DNA of 64,000 nucleotides, taken from assembly GCA_964441755.1 (NCBI GenBank), contig CAYTVG010000006.1, forward strand, positions 178,877-242,876, read 5' to 3'. Positions 52,073 through 60,410 of this stretch are shown piece by piece. The position numbers were made by a program, and so were the translations under genes. The notes under the pieces were generated by a model. The model was not told the origin of the DNA and did not search any database. It worked only from the letters and a program-made list of their open reading frames with translations. Source of the stretch: JAUMBM01 sp964441755. Its GTDB lineage: Bacteria; Bacteroidota; Bacteroidia; Chitinophagales; Saprospiraceae. Every line of letters starts with the position of its first letter. Position 1 is the stretch's first letter.

Positions 52073-54517
52073 CTAAAAACGCCCCCCCAGGCTGAGAAAA
52101 AAGCCCCTGCCGTCGGCAGGGATGATGCCCGGGCCGGGATAGCCCTCAGCTCTGCGGGTAAAATACTGCTGGTTGAAAAGGTTGTTGACACTGGCTTCGA
52201 GGGTGTAGCGCTTGTACTGGTAGGCAAGGCTGACATCTGCCACCTGGTAGGCAGGAATGCGCCCCTCTACGGCCGTAGCCGTCAGCACAGCGTTGGTGGC
52301 GTCGCTGTAGTGCTCAGCCACGTGCGCAAACTGTGCAGCGACCCGCAAAGATTTGTACGTCCACTGGCTGCCCAGCCGGAGCATAAGCGGCGGCGCCATC
52401 TCCACTTTTTTGCCCCGAATACTGCTGTCATCGGTATTGATGTAGCGCGCGTCTACGTAGGCGCAGTTGACAAAAAAAGTCCACTGCTGTTCCGTGGCCT
52501 GATCGCTGAGCAGGGGGATGAGGTTGAGTTCGCCAAAAAATTCCAGCCCCAGGTTGCGGGCGTCCGAGATGTTGCCCCTAAAGCGGTAGTCGAGGAAGAG
52601 GGGTGGCTGGTCGGCGCGCAGGACCTGGCCTATCTTATCGTTGTAGCGTACCCAGAAGGCGGTAAATTCCAGGTTGTAGTGGTTTTCTTTGCTGGCTTTG
52701 AGCCCCAGGTCGGCGGTGTAGCCCGACTCGTCCCGGATGTCGGGGTCTACCCGCAGGTTGGGGTTGACGACCCGGATGTCGCTGAAATTGATGGCCCGGT
52801 AGTTTTGGGAGATGTTGGCATAGACCGATAGCCCGTCTTTGATCGCGTAGCGGCTACCCAGGCCGGCGATGACGAAGTTGCGGGCTCTCCCCATAGATTC
52901 TTCATTTTTGCTTTCTGCTATCAGGTTGCCGGCACCGTCAAAGACCCGCTGCTTGAAATAGCCCCGGGCCTGGGTTTCGATGTGCTCCAGCCGGAGGCCG
53001 GGCGTGAGGCTCCAGCGGTCGCTGAGGTTGAAAATATGCTCCGCAAAGACGCTGATATTGTCATTGGTGAAAAGGTAGTCGGAATTTTCGAGATTGCCGG
53101 GGTTGAGGTAGTCAAAATCCGGCCCTTCGCCATCGTTGGCCTCTCCCTGCAGGGCGGTAGTTGTGCCCCTGTAAATGCGGGTGCCCACGAGCAGGGTGTG
53201 CTGCTGCCGGCCAATCGGATAGCGGTGCAGTAAGCGGGTTTCATTGCCCACATTGTTAAACTGACCGCTGATGAGGGTTCTGTTGCCGCCAAAGTCGATC
53301 ACATTGATCCGCTCGAGATTGCCCAGCGCATTGCGGCCTGCCAGCAGGCCAAAATTGCGGCTGTTGAGCTGTGTCTGCTCGCTGAATTTGTAGGTAAGCG
53401 TGAGCGCCGCCATGTTCCAGTCTACCGCAAACCAGTTGCGGTTGCGAAAAGACTGTCGGGGGTTTTGCGCAAAATTTCTGTCGGTAAGCCCGCCTGCCTG
53501 TTGGGCGAGGTAGTGCATACGGGTGATTTCCAGGCCGACAGCCAGCTTGTCGCTGGCTTCGTAGTTGAGGGATACGAAACCGTTGACAGCCTCAAAGCCG
53601 CTGTTGTCCCTGTACCCGTCGCCGCGCTTGTACTGCAGGAAAGCATAATAGTTCAGCTTGCCTTTGGCCACCGTGCCGCCCAGGCTGTTGAAGCTGTTGA
53701 AAAAGCCCCAGGAGCCGGCCGTCTGCCGGCTGACCACTTCTATGGGCCGGTCTGCCGGCCCTTTTTTAAACCGAAAATTGAGCATGCCGCCAAATTGGGT
53801 GCCGTACTGCAGCGAGGCGGCACCGCGCACCAGCTCGATGCGCTCCAGCGCCTCGAGGGGCGGCGTGTAGTAGCTTTCCGGGTAGCCGAGGGCGTCGGCT
53901 GCAATATCGTATCCGTTCTGCCGCACATTGAAATTGGCGGTGCGGTTGGGCGACAGCCCCCGGCCGCCAATGCCGAGCTGCAGCCCGGCGCCGTCGCTCT
54001 CCCAGATGTTCAGGCCCGTCACTTTGGCATACACCTGCCGGGCGTTGTTGGTCGCCGTGTTGGCCGTCACTTCCGACATTTCGATGACCTCCGATTTTTT
54101 GCCCTCATAGATGCCAAAATTTTCCACAGCGCGCAGCGAGTTCATGCCAAAGCGTTTGTCCTTGCGCGAGACAACTGTCACGAGCTCCAGCATCTCAGCT
54201 ATGGGCTCGAGGGTGATGCGCACGTCTATCTCCGCCTGCCCGAGCACGATTTCGCGCTGCTGGGTGGTCCAGCCAATGGAAAAGCACAGCAGCTCGTAGC
54301 GCCCAAATGGCACCTCTGTCAGGGTAAAAGCCCCCGCCGCATCCGTATAGGCCAGCTTCTGGAGCTGCTCGAGGTAGATCGTCGCCCCTTCAACGGCCTG
54401 CCCGGCGGGCGAGGTGACAACGCCCCGGATGGTGCCCGTCGCAGCCAGGGCAGCCAGCGGCAGGAGTGCATTTGATAAAAACCAAAGGCACAAAGCCGTT
54501 ATGCGGTTGCGCTTCAT
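52073..54517 (-). CDS. TonB-dependent receptor, FecA-like, of iron-uptake operon
   Basis: An 814-residue outer-membrane receptor. A signal peptide (to LAALA) is followed by a CarboxypepD-like domain (TIRGVVTSPAGQAVEGATIYL), a plug (LNIWESDGAGLQLGIGGRGLSPNR, then IELVRGAASLQYGTQFGGMLNF) and a barrel ending in RGFFLSLGGRF, a good C-terminal Phe. The plug and SQNYRAINFSDIRVVNPNLRVDPDI segment resemble FecA-type siderophore receptors. It is the last gene of DUF4856-imelysin-HTTM-TonB. The ATG at 54517 overlaps the HTTM stop (ATGA); 54526 is the alternative start. Confidence 0.92.
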   Translation of the reverse strand: MKRNRITALCLWFLSNALLPLAALAATGTIRGVVTSPAGQAVEGATIYLEQLQKLAYTDAAGAFTLTEVPFGRYELLCFSIGWTTQQREIVLGQAEIDVRITLEPIAEMLELVTVVSRKDKRFGMNSLRAVENFGIYEGKKSEVIEMSEVTANTATNNARQVYAKVTGLNIWESDGAGLQLGIGGRGLSPNRTANFNVRQNGYDIAADALGYPESYYTPPLEALERIELVRGAASLQYGTQFGGMLNFRFKKGPADRPIEVVSRQTAGSWGFFNSFNSLGGTVAKGKLNYYAFLQYKRGDGYRDNSGFEAVNGFVSLNYEASDKLAVGLEITRMHYLAQQAGGLTDRNFAQNPRQSFRNRNWFAVDWNMAALTLTYKFSEQTQLNSRNFGLLAGRNALGNLERINVIDFGGNRTLISGQFNNVGNETRLLHRYPIGRQQHTLLVGTRIYRGTTTALQGEANDGEGPDFDYLNPGNLENSDYLFTNDNISVFAEHIFNLSDRWSLTPGLRLEHIETQARGYFKQRVFDGAGNLIAESKNEESMGRARNFVIAGLGSRYAIKDGLSVYANISQNYRAINFSDIRVVNPNLRVDPDIRDESGYTADLGLKASKENHYNLEFTAFWVRYNDKIGQVLRADQPPLFLDYRFRGNISDARNLGLEFFGELNLIPLLSDQATEQQWTFFVNCAYVDARYINTDDSSIRGKKVEMAPPLMLRLGSQWTYKSLRVAAQFAHVAEHYSDATNAVLTATAVEGRIPAYQVADVSLAYQYKRYTLEASVNNLFNQQYFTRRAEGYPGPGIIPADGRGFFLSLGGRF

Positions 54518-55998
54518 TCTTCCCATGGCAGTATCCAGTCTTTCGGTTTGAACGTATCTTTTTCCTTCATCAAATCCCGCTGCGGGTCAATGAGCAGGCG
54601 GCTGGGGCGGGCATTCAGGGTGACGTATACCTCAGCCCGCAGGGCGGGCTGGTATACGCCCTGTGCCGCGTAGTATTTTCCCAAAAAATGCGCATACTGC
54701 AGGATCATATCGGGCTGCATGGCCATCTGCTTCTCCTGGTGCGCATTCAGAAATTCGCGGTTGTCGACCACCCCCTCCCGGCCCGAGCGGGTGTCTTTGA
54801 CGTAAAAAGTGGCGGTGCCCGCCTTTTCCATCAGCATCACCCGCCACGAAAAGCGGTAGCCTTCTTCGGTCCAGAACAGGTTGCCGGGGTACAGGAGGTA
54901 GCGCCACGGAAACAGCAACTGAAAGCCGAGGTAGGCCAGCAGCAGGTAGTTGAGCAACCTGCCGGCGCGGGCAGGCGGCAGCCCGGAGGCCGGCCGGGCG
55001 GCAGCCCGCTCAAAGAAATGGCGGCTACTCGTAGCTGCTTCAGCAGGTGGCCGCCCGAAAAGCCGGCCAACCCAGCCGGCATGCCATTTGTCATCAAAAA
55101 AGATGGTCGCTATGCCGATCATCACCAGCGGGAAGACGCCGATCTGGAACATCAGCCCGGTGAGGCTGTGGAAGACGATGACGGTCAGGTAGGCCCACGG
55201 CCGGCTGGGCTTGTAGCGCAAAAAAAATACAATAAAGGTATCGTACAGCATGCCAAACCAGGCAAACAGGTAGGGTGTGAGCTCCCAATTAAATAGCGGG
55301 CCGATGAGCGGGAGTTTGTCGTTGGCTGGTAGCCAGATTTTTAGGGGGAGGGCCTCGATCAGCCAGTCGTAGTTGATCTTGGCCAGGCCCGCATAGACGT
55401 ACAGGATGGCTATCTGGGCTTTGATGATGAAGATGGCCGAGCGTTTTACCTGCTGCTGCAGCGGATCCGCAAAGGGGCTGATGTGGGAGGGCATAAAAAC
55501 CAGCAGCAGGCACATCAGACTCACAAAGTAGTAGTGGTTGAGGTAGTAGGTAAGGTCAATCAGCTCGGTATAGGTAAACGTCAGAAAAAGCACAAGAGCG
55601 GCGATACGGTAGGCAAGCCCGCGCAGCAGCATGATGCCGATGGCAGCCAGGATCATGAGAAAATGCACAGCGTAGAGGGCTTCGCGCGAAAGGGGCTCCA
55701 CCCAGCTAAACCCCCAGTACTTGAAGTGAAAAACGGGCTCAATGTAATGATCTTCAATCCACCCCAACGCCATGAAGCGGACGGTACTAAACACCATCAG
55801 CAGCCCGAAAATCAGTCGGAAACTGATAAGCGGCGCTGCTGATACTTGTGCGTTTAGATACTGATGAACCCTCTCCACCATGAGTGTCTGTTTAGCCCCC
55901 TTTCGGGAATTGCTGCCGGACATAAACCCGGGCTGTTTGTTCGCGCATCGTTGTGTTGTTGTTGAAGGGGTACTGCCGGTGCCCCCCGACTGAGACAT
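54514..55998 (-). CDS. HTTM / vitamin K-dependent gamma-carboxylase-like membrane protein
   Basis: A 494-residue integral membrane protein with about seven helices in residues 55-410. YLNHYYFVSL (154-158 NHYYF) and AGLAKINYDW (Lys207) match the core of bacterial HTTM proteins related to gamma-glutamyl carboxylase; the Lys aligns with the catalytic base of the human enzyme. FSWRVMLMEKAG (about 388) is the third conserved block. The C-terminal 100 residues form a soluble domain. The first 40 residues are polar and not conserved, so Met40 (55881) or Met26 (55923) may be the real start. Position between imelysin and TonB genes points to a modification step in metal uptake. The substrate is unknown. 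Confidence 0.88.
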   Translation of the reverse strand: MSQSGGTGSTPSTTTQRCANKQPGFMSGSNSRKGAKQTLMVERVHQYLNAQVSAAPLISFRLIFGLLMVFSTVRFMALGWIEDHYIEPVFHFKYWGFSWVEPLSREALYAVHFLMILAAIGIMLLRGLAYRIAALVLFLTFTYTELIDLTYYLNHYYFVSLMCLLLVFMPSHISPFADPLQQQVKRSAIFIIKAQIAILYVYAGLAKINYDWLIEALPLKIWLPANDKLPLIGPLFNWELTPYLFAWFGMLYDTFIVFFLRYKPSRPWAYLTVIVFHSLTGLMFQIGVFPLVMIGIATIFFDDKWHAGWVGRLFGRPPAEAATSSRHFFERAAARPASGLPPARAGRLLNYLLLAYLGFQLLFPWRYLLYPGNLFWTEEGYRFSWRVMLMEKAGTATFYVKDTRSGREGVVDNREFLNAHQEKQMAMQPDMILQYAHFLGKYYAAQGVYQPALRAEVYVTLNARPSRLLIDPQRDLMKEKDTFKPKDWILPWEE

Positions 55999-56058
55999 GA
56001 TGAAAACCTACAGGGAAAGCGCTCGCTGATAAAATCCCGCACAGGCGCTCATCGCTGA

Positions 56059-57165
56059 TTAGTCGCCATCGCCACTGCTGTAAGTAATAGCGATGCCCAG
56101 CAGCGAGCTCATATCACTCTTGAAAAAGCGGACATGCTTCTGCAGCTCGAGCTGCAGGTCTCTGACAGGCTGGGGGTTGTTGATGATCAAATCAGCAAGG
56201 GAAGTGCCGGCCGGCAGGCTGTTGGCGGCAGCCAGCACTTTTTCCCATTGTGCGAGGGTAGACTCCACCAGGGCCGTTCCGCCCGTCACCGTCTGCAGGT
56301 AATCTTTGAAGCCGGGGCCGTCCGTACCGTTCTTACTTCTCCCCCGATAGATATTTTCGATGGCTGTCAGGTGGATTTTGAGAAAATCTGCAGACTTGCC
56401 CGAGTAGTAGGCCTCTACCAACTGCGGCTCTGCCTGCGTCTGCCCGGGCCTGCTGCCCAGGGGCAGTTCGATTTTCATATTTTTGTTGGTCTCAAAGCTT
56501 TTCACAAATTCGTTGTACAGCATAGAAGTACTGCTGCCCACATCGGTGCCTGCGTTGCTGGTAAAAGTGGCGGTATAGCCATTGTCCCAGGCCTGCACGA
56601 CCGTGTTAAGCCGCGACTGTATGTTGCGGGCGCACTGCAGCAGGTAGGTCTGGCGCGCAGGCTGGCTTTGCAGCAGCGCCACGACTGCCTCCGGGCTCGT
56701 GCCCGGTGCTGCAAACAGCAGATACTCCAGCGCCAGCAAGCCTCTGGCGTCGCGGTTAAAATCGTTGAAATTAAACTGGCCGGCACTGATGGCGGCCTCG
56801 ATTTTTTGCGCAGACACCGGGAAGGTGGCAATTTCTTCCGACAAAGACCTGCTCAGCCCCTGCTCGGCGGCCGGCCCGAGGTTGAAAGCGTTGGCGTACA
56901 TCCACTCGCCATAGGCGTTGACCCAGGCGCTCTGCGCACTCGCGAGCTGCTGGGGGTCGGGGCTGCCCGCCAGGGTTTCGATGGCTGTGATCAGTTGGTT
57001 GACAGCAAGCTGTGCATCCCGATAGGCCGGCACGATCAGGTTGTCGGCATAATTTTTCAGCATCAGCGCCCGGTCAAAATCATCTTTGCCGCCGTTGACA
57101 TCGTCTTTTTTGCACGACCCGGTCAGCACCATCAGCAAGCTCAATACAAATACAATTCTGGCCAT
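56059..57165 (-). CDS. Imelysin family lipoprotein (IrpA/Algp7-like)
   Basis: A 368-residue lipoprotein (lipobox LLMVLTGSCKKDD). Two helical bundles follow: about 45-190 (ALMLKNYADNLIVPAYRDAQLAVNQL, then AWVNAYGEWMYANAFNLGP) and about 200-365. Imelysin proteins carry a GxHxxE motif; here the segment is RGLLALEYLLF, where the Glu is kept but the His is Leu. Family members bind metal or metal complexes at the cell envelope in iron uptake. The frame is open to 57210, but the ATG at 57165 gives the lipoprotein signal. It is the second gene of the operon. Confidence 0.9.
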   Translation of the reverse strand: MARIVFVLSLLMVLTGSCKKDDVNGGKDDFDRALMLKNYADNLIVPAYRDAQLAVNQLITAIETLAGSPDPQQLASAQSAWVNAYGEWMYANAFNLGPAAEQGLSRSLSEEIATFPVSAQKIEAAISAGQFNFNDFNRDARGLLALEYLLFAAPGTSPEAVVALLQSQPARQTYLLQCARNIQSRLNTVVQAWDNGYTATFTSNAGTDVGSSTSMLYNEFVKSFETNKNMKIELPLGSRPGQTQAEPQLVEAYYSGKSADFLKIHLTAIENIYRGRSKNGTDGPGFKDYLQTVTGGTALVESTLAQWEKVLAAANSLPAGTSLADLIINNPQPVRDLQLELQKHVRFFKSDMSSLLGIAITYSSGDGD

Positions 57166-57194
57166 AGCAATTTTGATTTTTTTGACGTACAAAA

Positions 57195-57222
57195 GGCTGC
57201 AGGAGCACATGCTCCTGCAGCC
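57195..57222 (-). terminator. Intercistronic hairpin between DUF4856 and imelysin genes
   Basis: Perfect 13-bp GC-rich arms, 57195-57207 and 57210-57222 (GGCTGCAGGAGCA), with a 2-base loop. No T tract follows, so it more likely processes or stabilises the upstream DUF4856 message than fully terminates. Confidence 0.55.
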
Positions 57223-57237
57223 TGCAGATGTTTTCTT

Positions 57238-58377
57238 TTATCTTCCCTGAGTACTCACCCAGTTGGTTTTGAAGTCTTCGATTTCCTGATTGCTAAATCC
57301 GTAGATGCCCTGCAGCTGGGCGATGAGCTGCTGCAGCTTCGGCAGTTCGCTGGCCGGATCGGTAGCAAACTTGTAGACCGCAGCGTTGCCGGTAGCGGGT
57401 GCGTTGAGCAACGCCAGGGCCTGGTCGATCTCAGCATCCGTAATTTTTCTGTATTGCGGATCGATGTTTTTGAATCCGTGGATAAATCCGATACCCTCGC
57501 CAATGGCGTGCAGGGCAGCACCGATTTCACTCTCTGTGGGATTGGTGGCGCTCAGCCGGCTGATGGGCGTGTGGCAGTAGTTGATGACCGTAGCCGCGTT
57601 GATTTTTTCCCAAAGCAGGCGGATGTCGGCCAGGGCTTTGTCTCTTTCTTCTTCGTATTGGTTGCCCGCCTTGACAGCTGCCTGCAAAGTGATGAAAGCT
57701 GTTTTGATCTGCGCGTACATGCCTTTGCCATCATTTTTATCCCTGCGGGCGCCATAGTTGGCCATGGCGAGATCCCGGTTTTCTGCTGCAACATTGTTCG
57801 AGCCCGAGTTGGCAAAAGCAGGCTTGGCACCAAAGATGGCCACCAACTGATCGACTGTCTGCGCTGTGACGGGTCCGCTCATCAGCTTGACGGCGTGGTT
57901 GTAGAGGGTAGCATTGAACTGCCCCTTTTCTACCAGTTGTTCCATTTCTACGCCATACTCATCAAACAGGTAGCCTCCGTAGACGCCCCCCTGAGAGCTT
58001 CCGTTGGGAGCCTGCGGAGTCCAGGTGGTGCCGCTGGCCTTGGCCAGCTCGTCAAACCAGCCACCATCGCCCTCCAGTCTGCCTTTGTAGTAGGTCGTAA
58101 TCTCCGCAGCAAGGGCGGGATTACCGGCATTGAAGAGCGTCTGCAGCGACTGTCTGCTGACTGTATTGGTCGCCGTACGCCCCTTTTTGGCTTCATCGGT
58201 GAGGGCAATCAACTGGTTGATCAGCGCTGTCTGAGGTGCTGTGTTGGCCGCAAAGGTGCTGCCGTCGTAGGCATTGGGGATGCTCAGGGCTGGCTTGGTA
58301 TCGTCTTTACCGCAGGACGACAGTCCCACGAGCACTACGCCCAGCAGGAGCATAAAACTTTTGGCAGAAGAATTCAT
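57238..58377 (-). CDS. DUF4856 lipoprotein of iron-uptake operon
   Basis: A 379-residue lipoprotein (lipobox VGLSSCGKDD). It has the DUF4856 pattern: YDGSTFAANTAPQTALINQL near the start, GGVYGGYLFDEYGVEMEQLVEKG in the middle, CHTPISRLSATNPTESEIGAALHAIGEGIGFIHGFKN with conserved His residues, and a C-terminal LQGIYGFSNQEIEDFKTNW. This family nearly always travels with imelysin and HTTM/TonB genes in Bacteroidota and is thought to take part in iron or other metal uptake. It is the first gene, about 115 bases after the -7 element. Confidence 0.9.
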   Translation of the reverse strand: MNSSAKSFMLLLGVVLVGLSSCGKDDTKPALSIPNAYDGSTFAANTAPQTALINQLIALTDEAKKGRTATNTVSRQSLQTLFNAGNPALAAEITTYYKGRLEGDGGWFDELAKASGTTWTPQAPNGSSQGGVYGGYLFDEYGVEMEQLVEKGQFNATLYNHAVKLMSGPVTAQTVDQLVAIFGAKPAFANSGSNNVAAENRDLAMANYGARRDKNDGKGMYAQIKTAFITLQAAVKAGNQYEEERDKALADIRLLWEKINAATVINYCHTPISRLSATNPTESEIGAALHAIGEGIGFIHGFKNIDPQYRKITDAEIDQALALLNAPATGNAAVYKFATDPASELPKLQQLIAQLQGIYGFSNQEIEDFKTNWVSTQGR

Positions 58378-58487
58378 TTGGTATTGTTTGTTGTGAAGTA
58401 AGCGAAAGCGCGGCGGCGTCGGATCCTTTGACCATACTCCCCCACGGTTGAAAATGGTGCTTTGCTTTCCGGAATACTTAGCGACAA

Positions 58488-58536
58488 CAAAGGTAAGTGC
58501 TGGGTGGCTTATTCTTTAGACTTATTTAGACTAATT
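58488..58536 (-). promoter_or_regulatory. Iron-operon promoter with duplicated TTTAGAC operator
   Basis: The minus-strand -7 element TACCTTTG is at 58495-58488. Upstream lie two copies of TTTAGAC: TTTAGACTTATTT (58515-58527) and ATTTAGACTAATT (58524-58536). The second differs by one base from the perfect feoAB palindrome ATTTAGACTAAAT. Both sit where a -33 box would be; no consensus TTG is found. This suggests coregulation with feoAB. Confidence 0.65.
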
Positions 58537-58775
58537 CCAGATTGTAACAAAAAAATACCTTGTTTTAGGTATTTTGGCTGCTGTTGGCTGGCCCCATTAG
58601 GTAGGGATTGGGTAGTGGTTGATGTGCGTTGGGGCTTAGTTTTGTACCGGAGATTATGGTACCGGGGCTGCTGGCAGGGCATACAGTACTTTCGGCAGGC
58701 GCGTCATGGAGATTTTTTCCCGGTCCACGGCTATTTATATCCGGTGATGGGGCTAGGAAACATTCTTGTTGGAGG
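58537..58775. other. Unassigned gap downstream of higA
   Basis: 239 bases without a gene. GCCCCATTAGGTAGGGATTGGGTAG (58592-58616, shown in part) resembles a decayed unit of the dispersed palindromic repeat. TAGTTTTGTACC at 58637-58648 resembles the promoter-like core of the 13-kb tandem repeat. No transcript can be assigned. Confidence 0.3.
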
Positions 58776-59870
58776 TTACTCCAATATAACCGGCTCAAAA
58801 TATTCTCTTCCGAAAGAGAAATGAAGGTGCTTCTTGTGTTGCAAGCGTCCGATAATGATGGCCGGATGTGTGTTAAATTGCCGCGCAAAAAGCCTTATAT
58901 CTTCTTGCCTCAACGGACCTGCTGCCAGGATCTTAGCCTCCTCATCTTCCGACAATGTCCATTTTACGGCAAATGCGTCGGCTTCCTTTTCCTTGTGCAT
59001 ATCTTTGTCGGTGTAGTCAAGATTCTCCAGGAAAATGTCCTTTTTACCATGCAAGAGAATATGCCCTGCCTCGTGAAAGAATGTGAACCAGAAGCTATCG
59101 TTGCGATTGTAACGGCCGGTGAGCTGAATCAATGGCGTATCCTTGAGCCAACGGGTAGCGCCGTTGATGGGCGCTTTATGTATACAGGGCGTATGTACTA
59201 CTTTGACACCTGCCTCCAGACAAATGCTTTGCAATTGATTGAAGAACCCCTCAGGGTGACTGGCCATAACAGACTTTAGCCGAGGCAGTGCTTCCTTGAA
59301 ACGCTTTTCAGAATAATCATTTGCGACCATGTCCGCTGCCTGTAATTCGCCTTTGCGAAGCCAGGCGGAGATGGCAAAAGGTGCCTTGGTTTGCGCCAGC
59401 GATATACGAAAAGCTACCTTTAACTGCTGGTTGACGTAGTAATTTTCCCAGGCCGTATGGGTAGAAAAGCCAAAGAAAGACAGCATTTCCATTGCTTTTT
59501 CCTGCATGCTGTTCACTGGTGGCAGCCACCCTTTTTTGATCATATCTGCTATAGGAAACTGCTTTGCCCACGATACGGCAGCATCAATGGCTTCCTTGTG
59601 CTTCTTCCGGGCAATGTATTCATCGTAAGACCGCTGGTAGTCCATCCAAAAATGGGCAGGAATCTTAGTTACATGCTCAAACTGCACCGCCATGTCTGCC
59701 GTTATGGAACTCTCCCCTTTGAGTACGGCAATGATGGTTTTTTCCGGCTTGCCGGTACGAAGCGCGAATTCTTTGGGTCCCATCTCCATTTCCTCCAGCT
59801 TTTCATCCAGTGTTTTGCCCGGATGCGGAACTGATTGAGGGAAGTACTTATTTTGCTTTGCGATGATCAT
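58776..59870 (-). CDS. higA: HigA-type antitoxin fused to ImmA/IrrE metalloprotease domain
   Basis: A 364-residue fusion. Residues 15-80 form an XRE/HigA-type HTH (HPGKTLDEKLEEMEMGPKEFA, then ITADMAVQFEHVTKIPAHFWMDYQ). Residues about 210-330 form an ImmA/IrrE (M78-type) peptidase with H266-E267-A-G-H270 and the third ligand in HKEKEADAFA. Simple HigA antitoxins are about 100 residues, so this is the long peptidase-bearing form. It overlaps the toxin stop by four bases (ATGA, 59870-59867) and is cotranslated. HigA should repress its own promoter at 60210-60254. Confidence 0.92.
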   Translation of the reverse strand: MIIAKQNKYFPQSVPHPGKTLDEKLEEMEMGPKEFALRTGKPEKTIIAVLKGESSITADMAVQFEHVTKIPAHFWMDYQRSYDEYIARKKHKEAIDAAVSWAKQFPIADMIKKGWLPPVNSMQEKAMEMLSFFGFSTHTAWENYYVNQQLKVAFRISLAQTKAPFAISAWLRKGELQAADMVANDYSEKRFKEALPRLKSVMASHPEGFFNQLQSICLEAGVKVVHTPCIHKAPINGATRWLKDTPLIQLTGRYNRNDSFWFTFFHEAGHILLHGKKDIFLENLDYTDKDMHKEKEADAFAVKWTLSEDEEAKILAAGPLRQEDIRLFARQFNTHPAIIIGRLQHKKHLHFSFGREYFEPVILE

Positions 59871-60208
59871 TTCTCTTTATGGTAATTGACTACTTCAATA
59901 ATCTCTACACCTCTAATCTCTATCCAGCTGTACTGACCGTGTTCGTTGACAGGGATGGGATTTTCGTGGGGTGTGAATACCAGCCTGTACGGCTGATCCA
60001 GGTTGCAGGCCCACTGCCCTTTGCGATTGCCGGTAAGCTCGTGGTAGTTGCCGGGTAAGTGCCTCAGATCTTCAAGGGTTCTGGCAGACATAAGCTCTGC
60101 CAGCCTCAACCTAATTTTCTCTGCCCGGAGTTTCCCGTGGGCCTTCATCAGCTTGCGGTCATCATTGGCCTGCCGCTCGAATTTTTTATCTGTGAAAGTT
60201 ATCTCCAT
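59867..60208 (-). CDS. higB: HigB-type toxin (RelE superfamily)
   Basis: A 113-residue RelE-superfamily ribosome-dependent mRNA interferase. RLRLAELMSARTLEDLRHLPGNYHELTGNRKGQWACNLDQPYRLVF matches HigB in pattern (quoted in parts: RHLPGNYHELTG, GQWACNLDQPYRLVF). It ends in GVEIIEVVNYHK. The toxin precedes the antitoxin, the HigBA gene order. The ATG at 60208 is only two bases from the -7 element, so the message may be leaderless. Confidence 0.9.
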   Translation of the reverse strand: MEITFTDKKFERQANDDRKLMKAHGKLRAEKIRLRLAELMSARTLEDLRHLPGNYHELTGNRKGQWACNLDQPYRLVFTPHENPIPVNEHGQYSWIEIRGVEIIEVVNYHKEK

Positions 60209-60209
60209 G

Positions 60210-60254
60210 CAAAGATAGGGCAATTTTAACTAACATCAAATGTAAGTTAAAATT
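60210..60254 (-). promoter_or_regulatory. higBA promoter and operator palindrome
   Basis: Minus-strand TATCTTTG (60217-60210) is preceded, after 19 bases, by TTTG (60240-60237): an ideal Bacteroidota promoter. A 33-bp palindrome (60222-60254, outer arms AATTTTAACT and AGTTAAAATT, one mismatch at the inner part) is centred on the -33 box. HigA bound there would shut the promoter. Confidence 0.8.
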
Positions 60255-60410
60255 AATAAACATCCAAACAGTCCTATAGCCTGACGCATATCCTACCCGT
60301 GGATTATCCGATACGATTACAACCAAAGTCAGCCGAAATACCTGCCCTGGCACAGCCGGCCACAGCTGAGCGCACTATTGGACAGGGAAAGTAGCAACGG
60401 CCACCGTGTT

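Noticed and set aside
56134..58401. 755-residue plus-strand frame opposite the imelysin and DUF4856 genes
   Set aside because: It is the shadow of the two minus-strand lipoprotein genes, whose families and signal peptides are clear.
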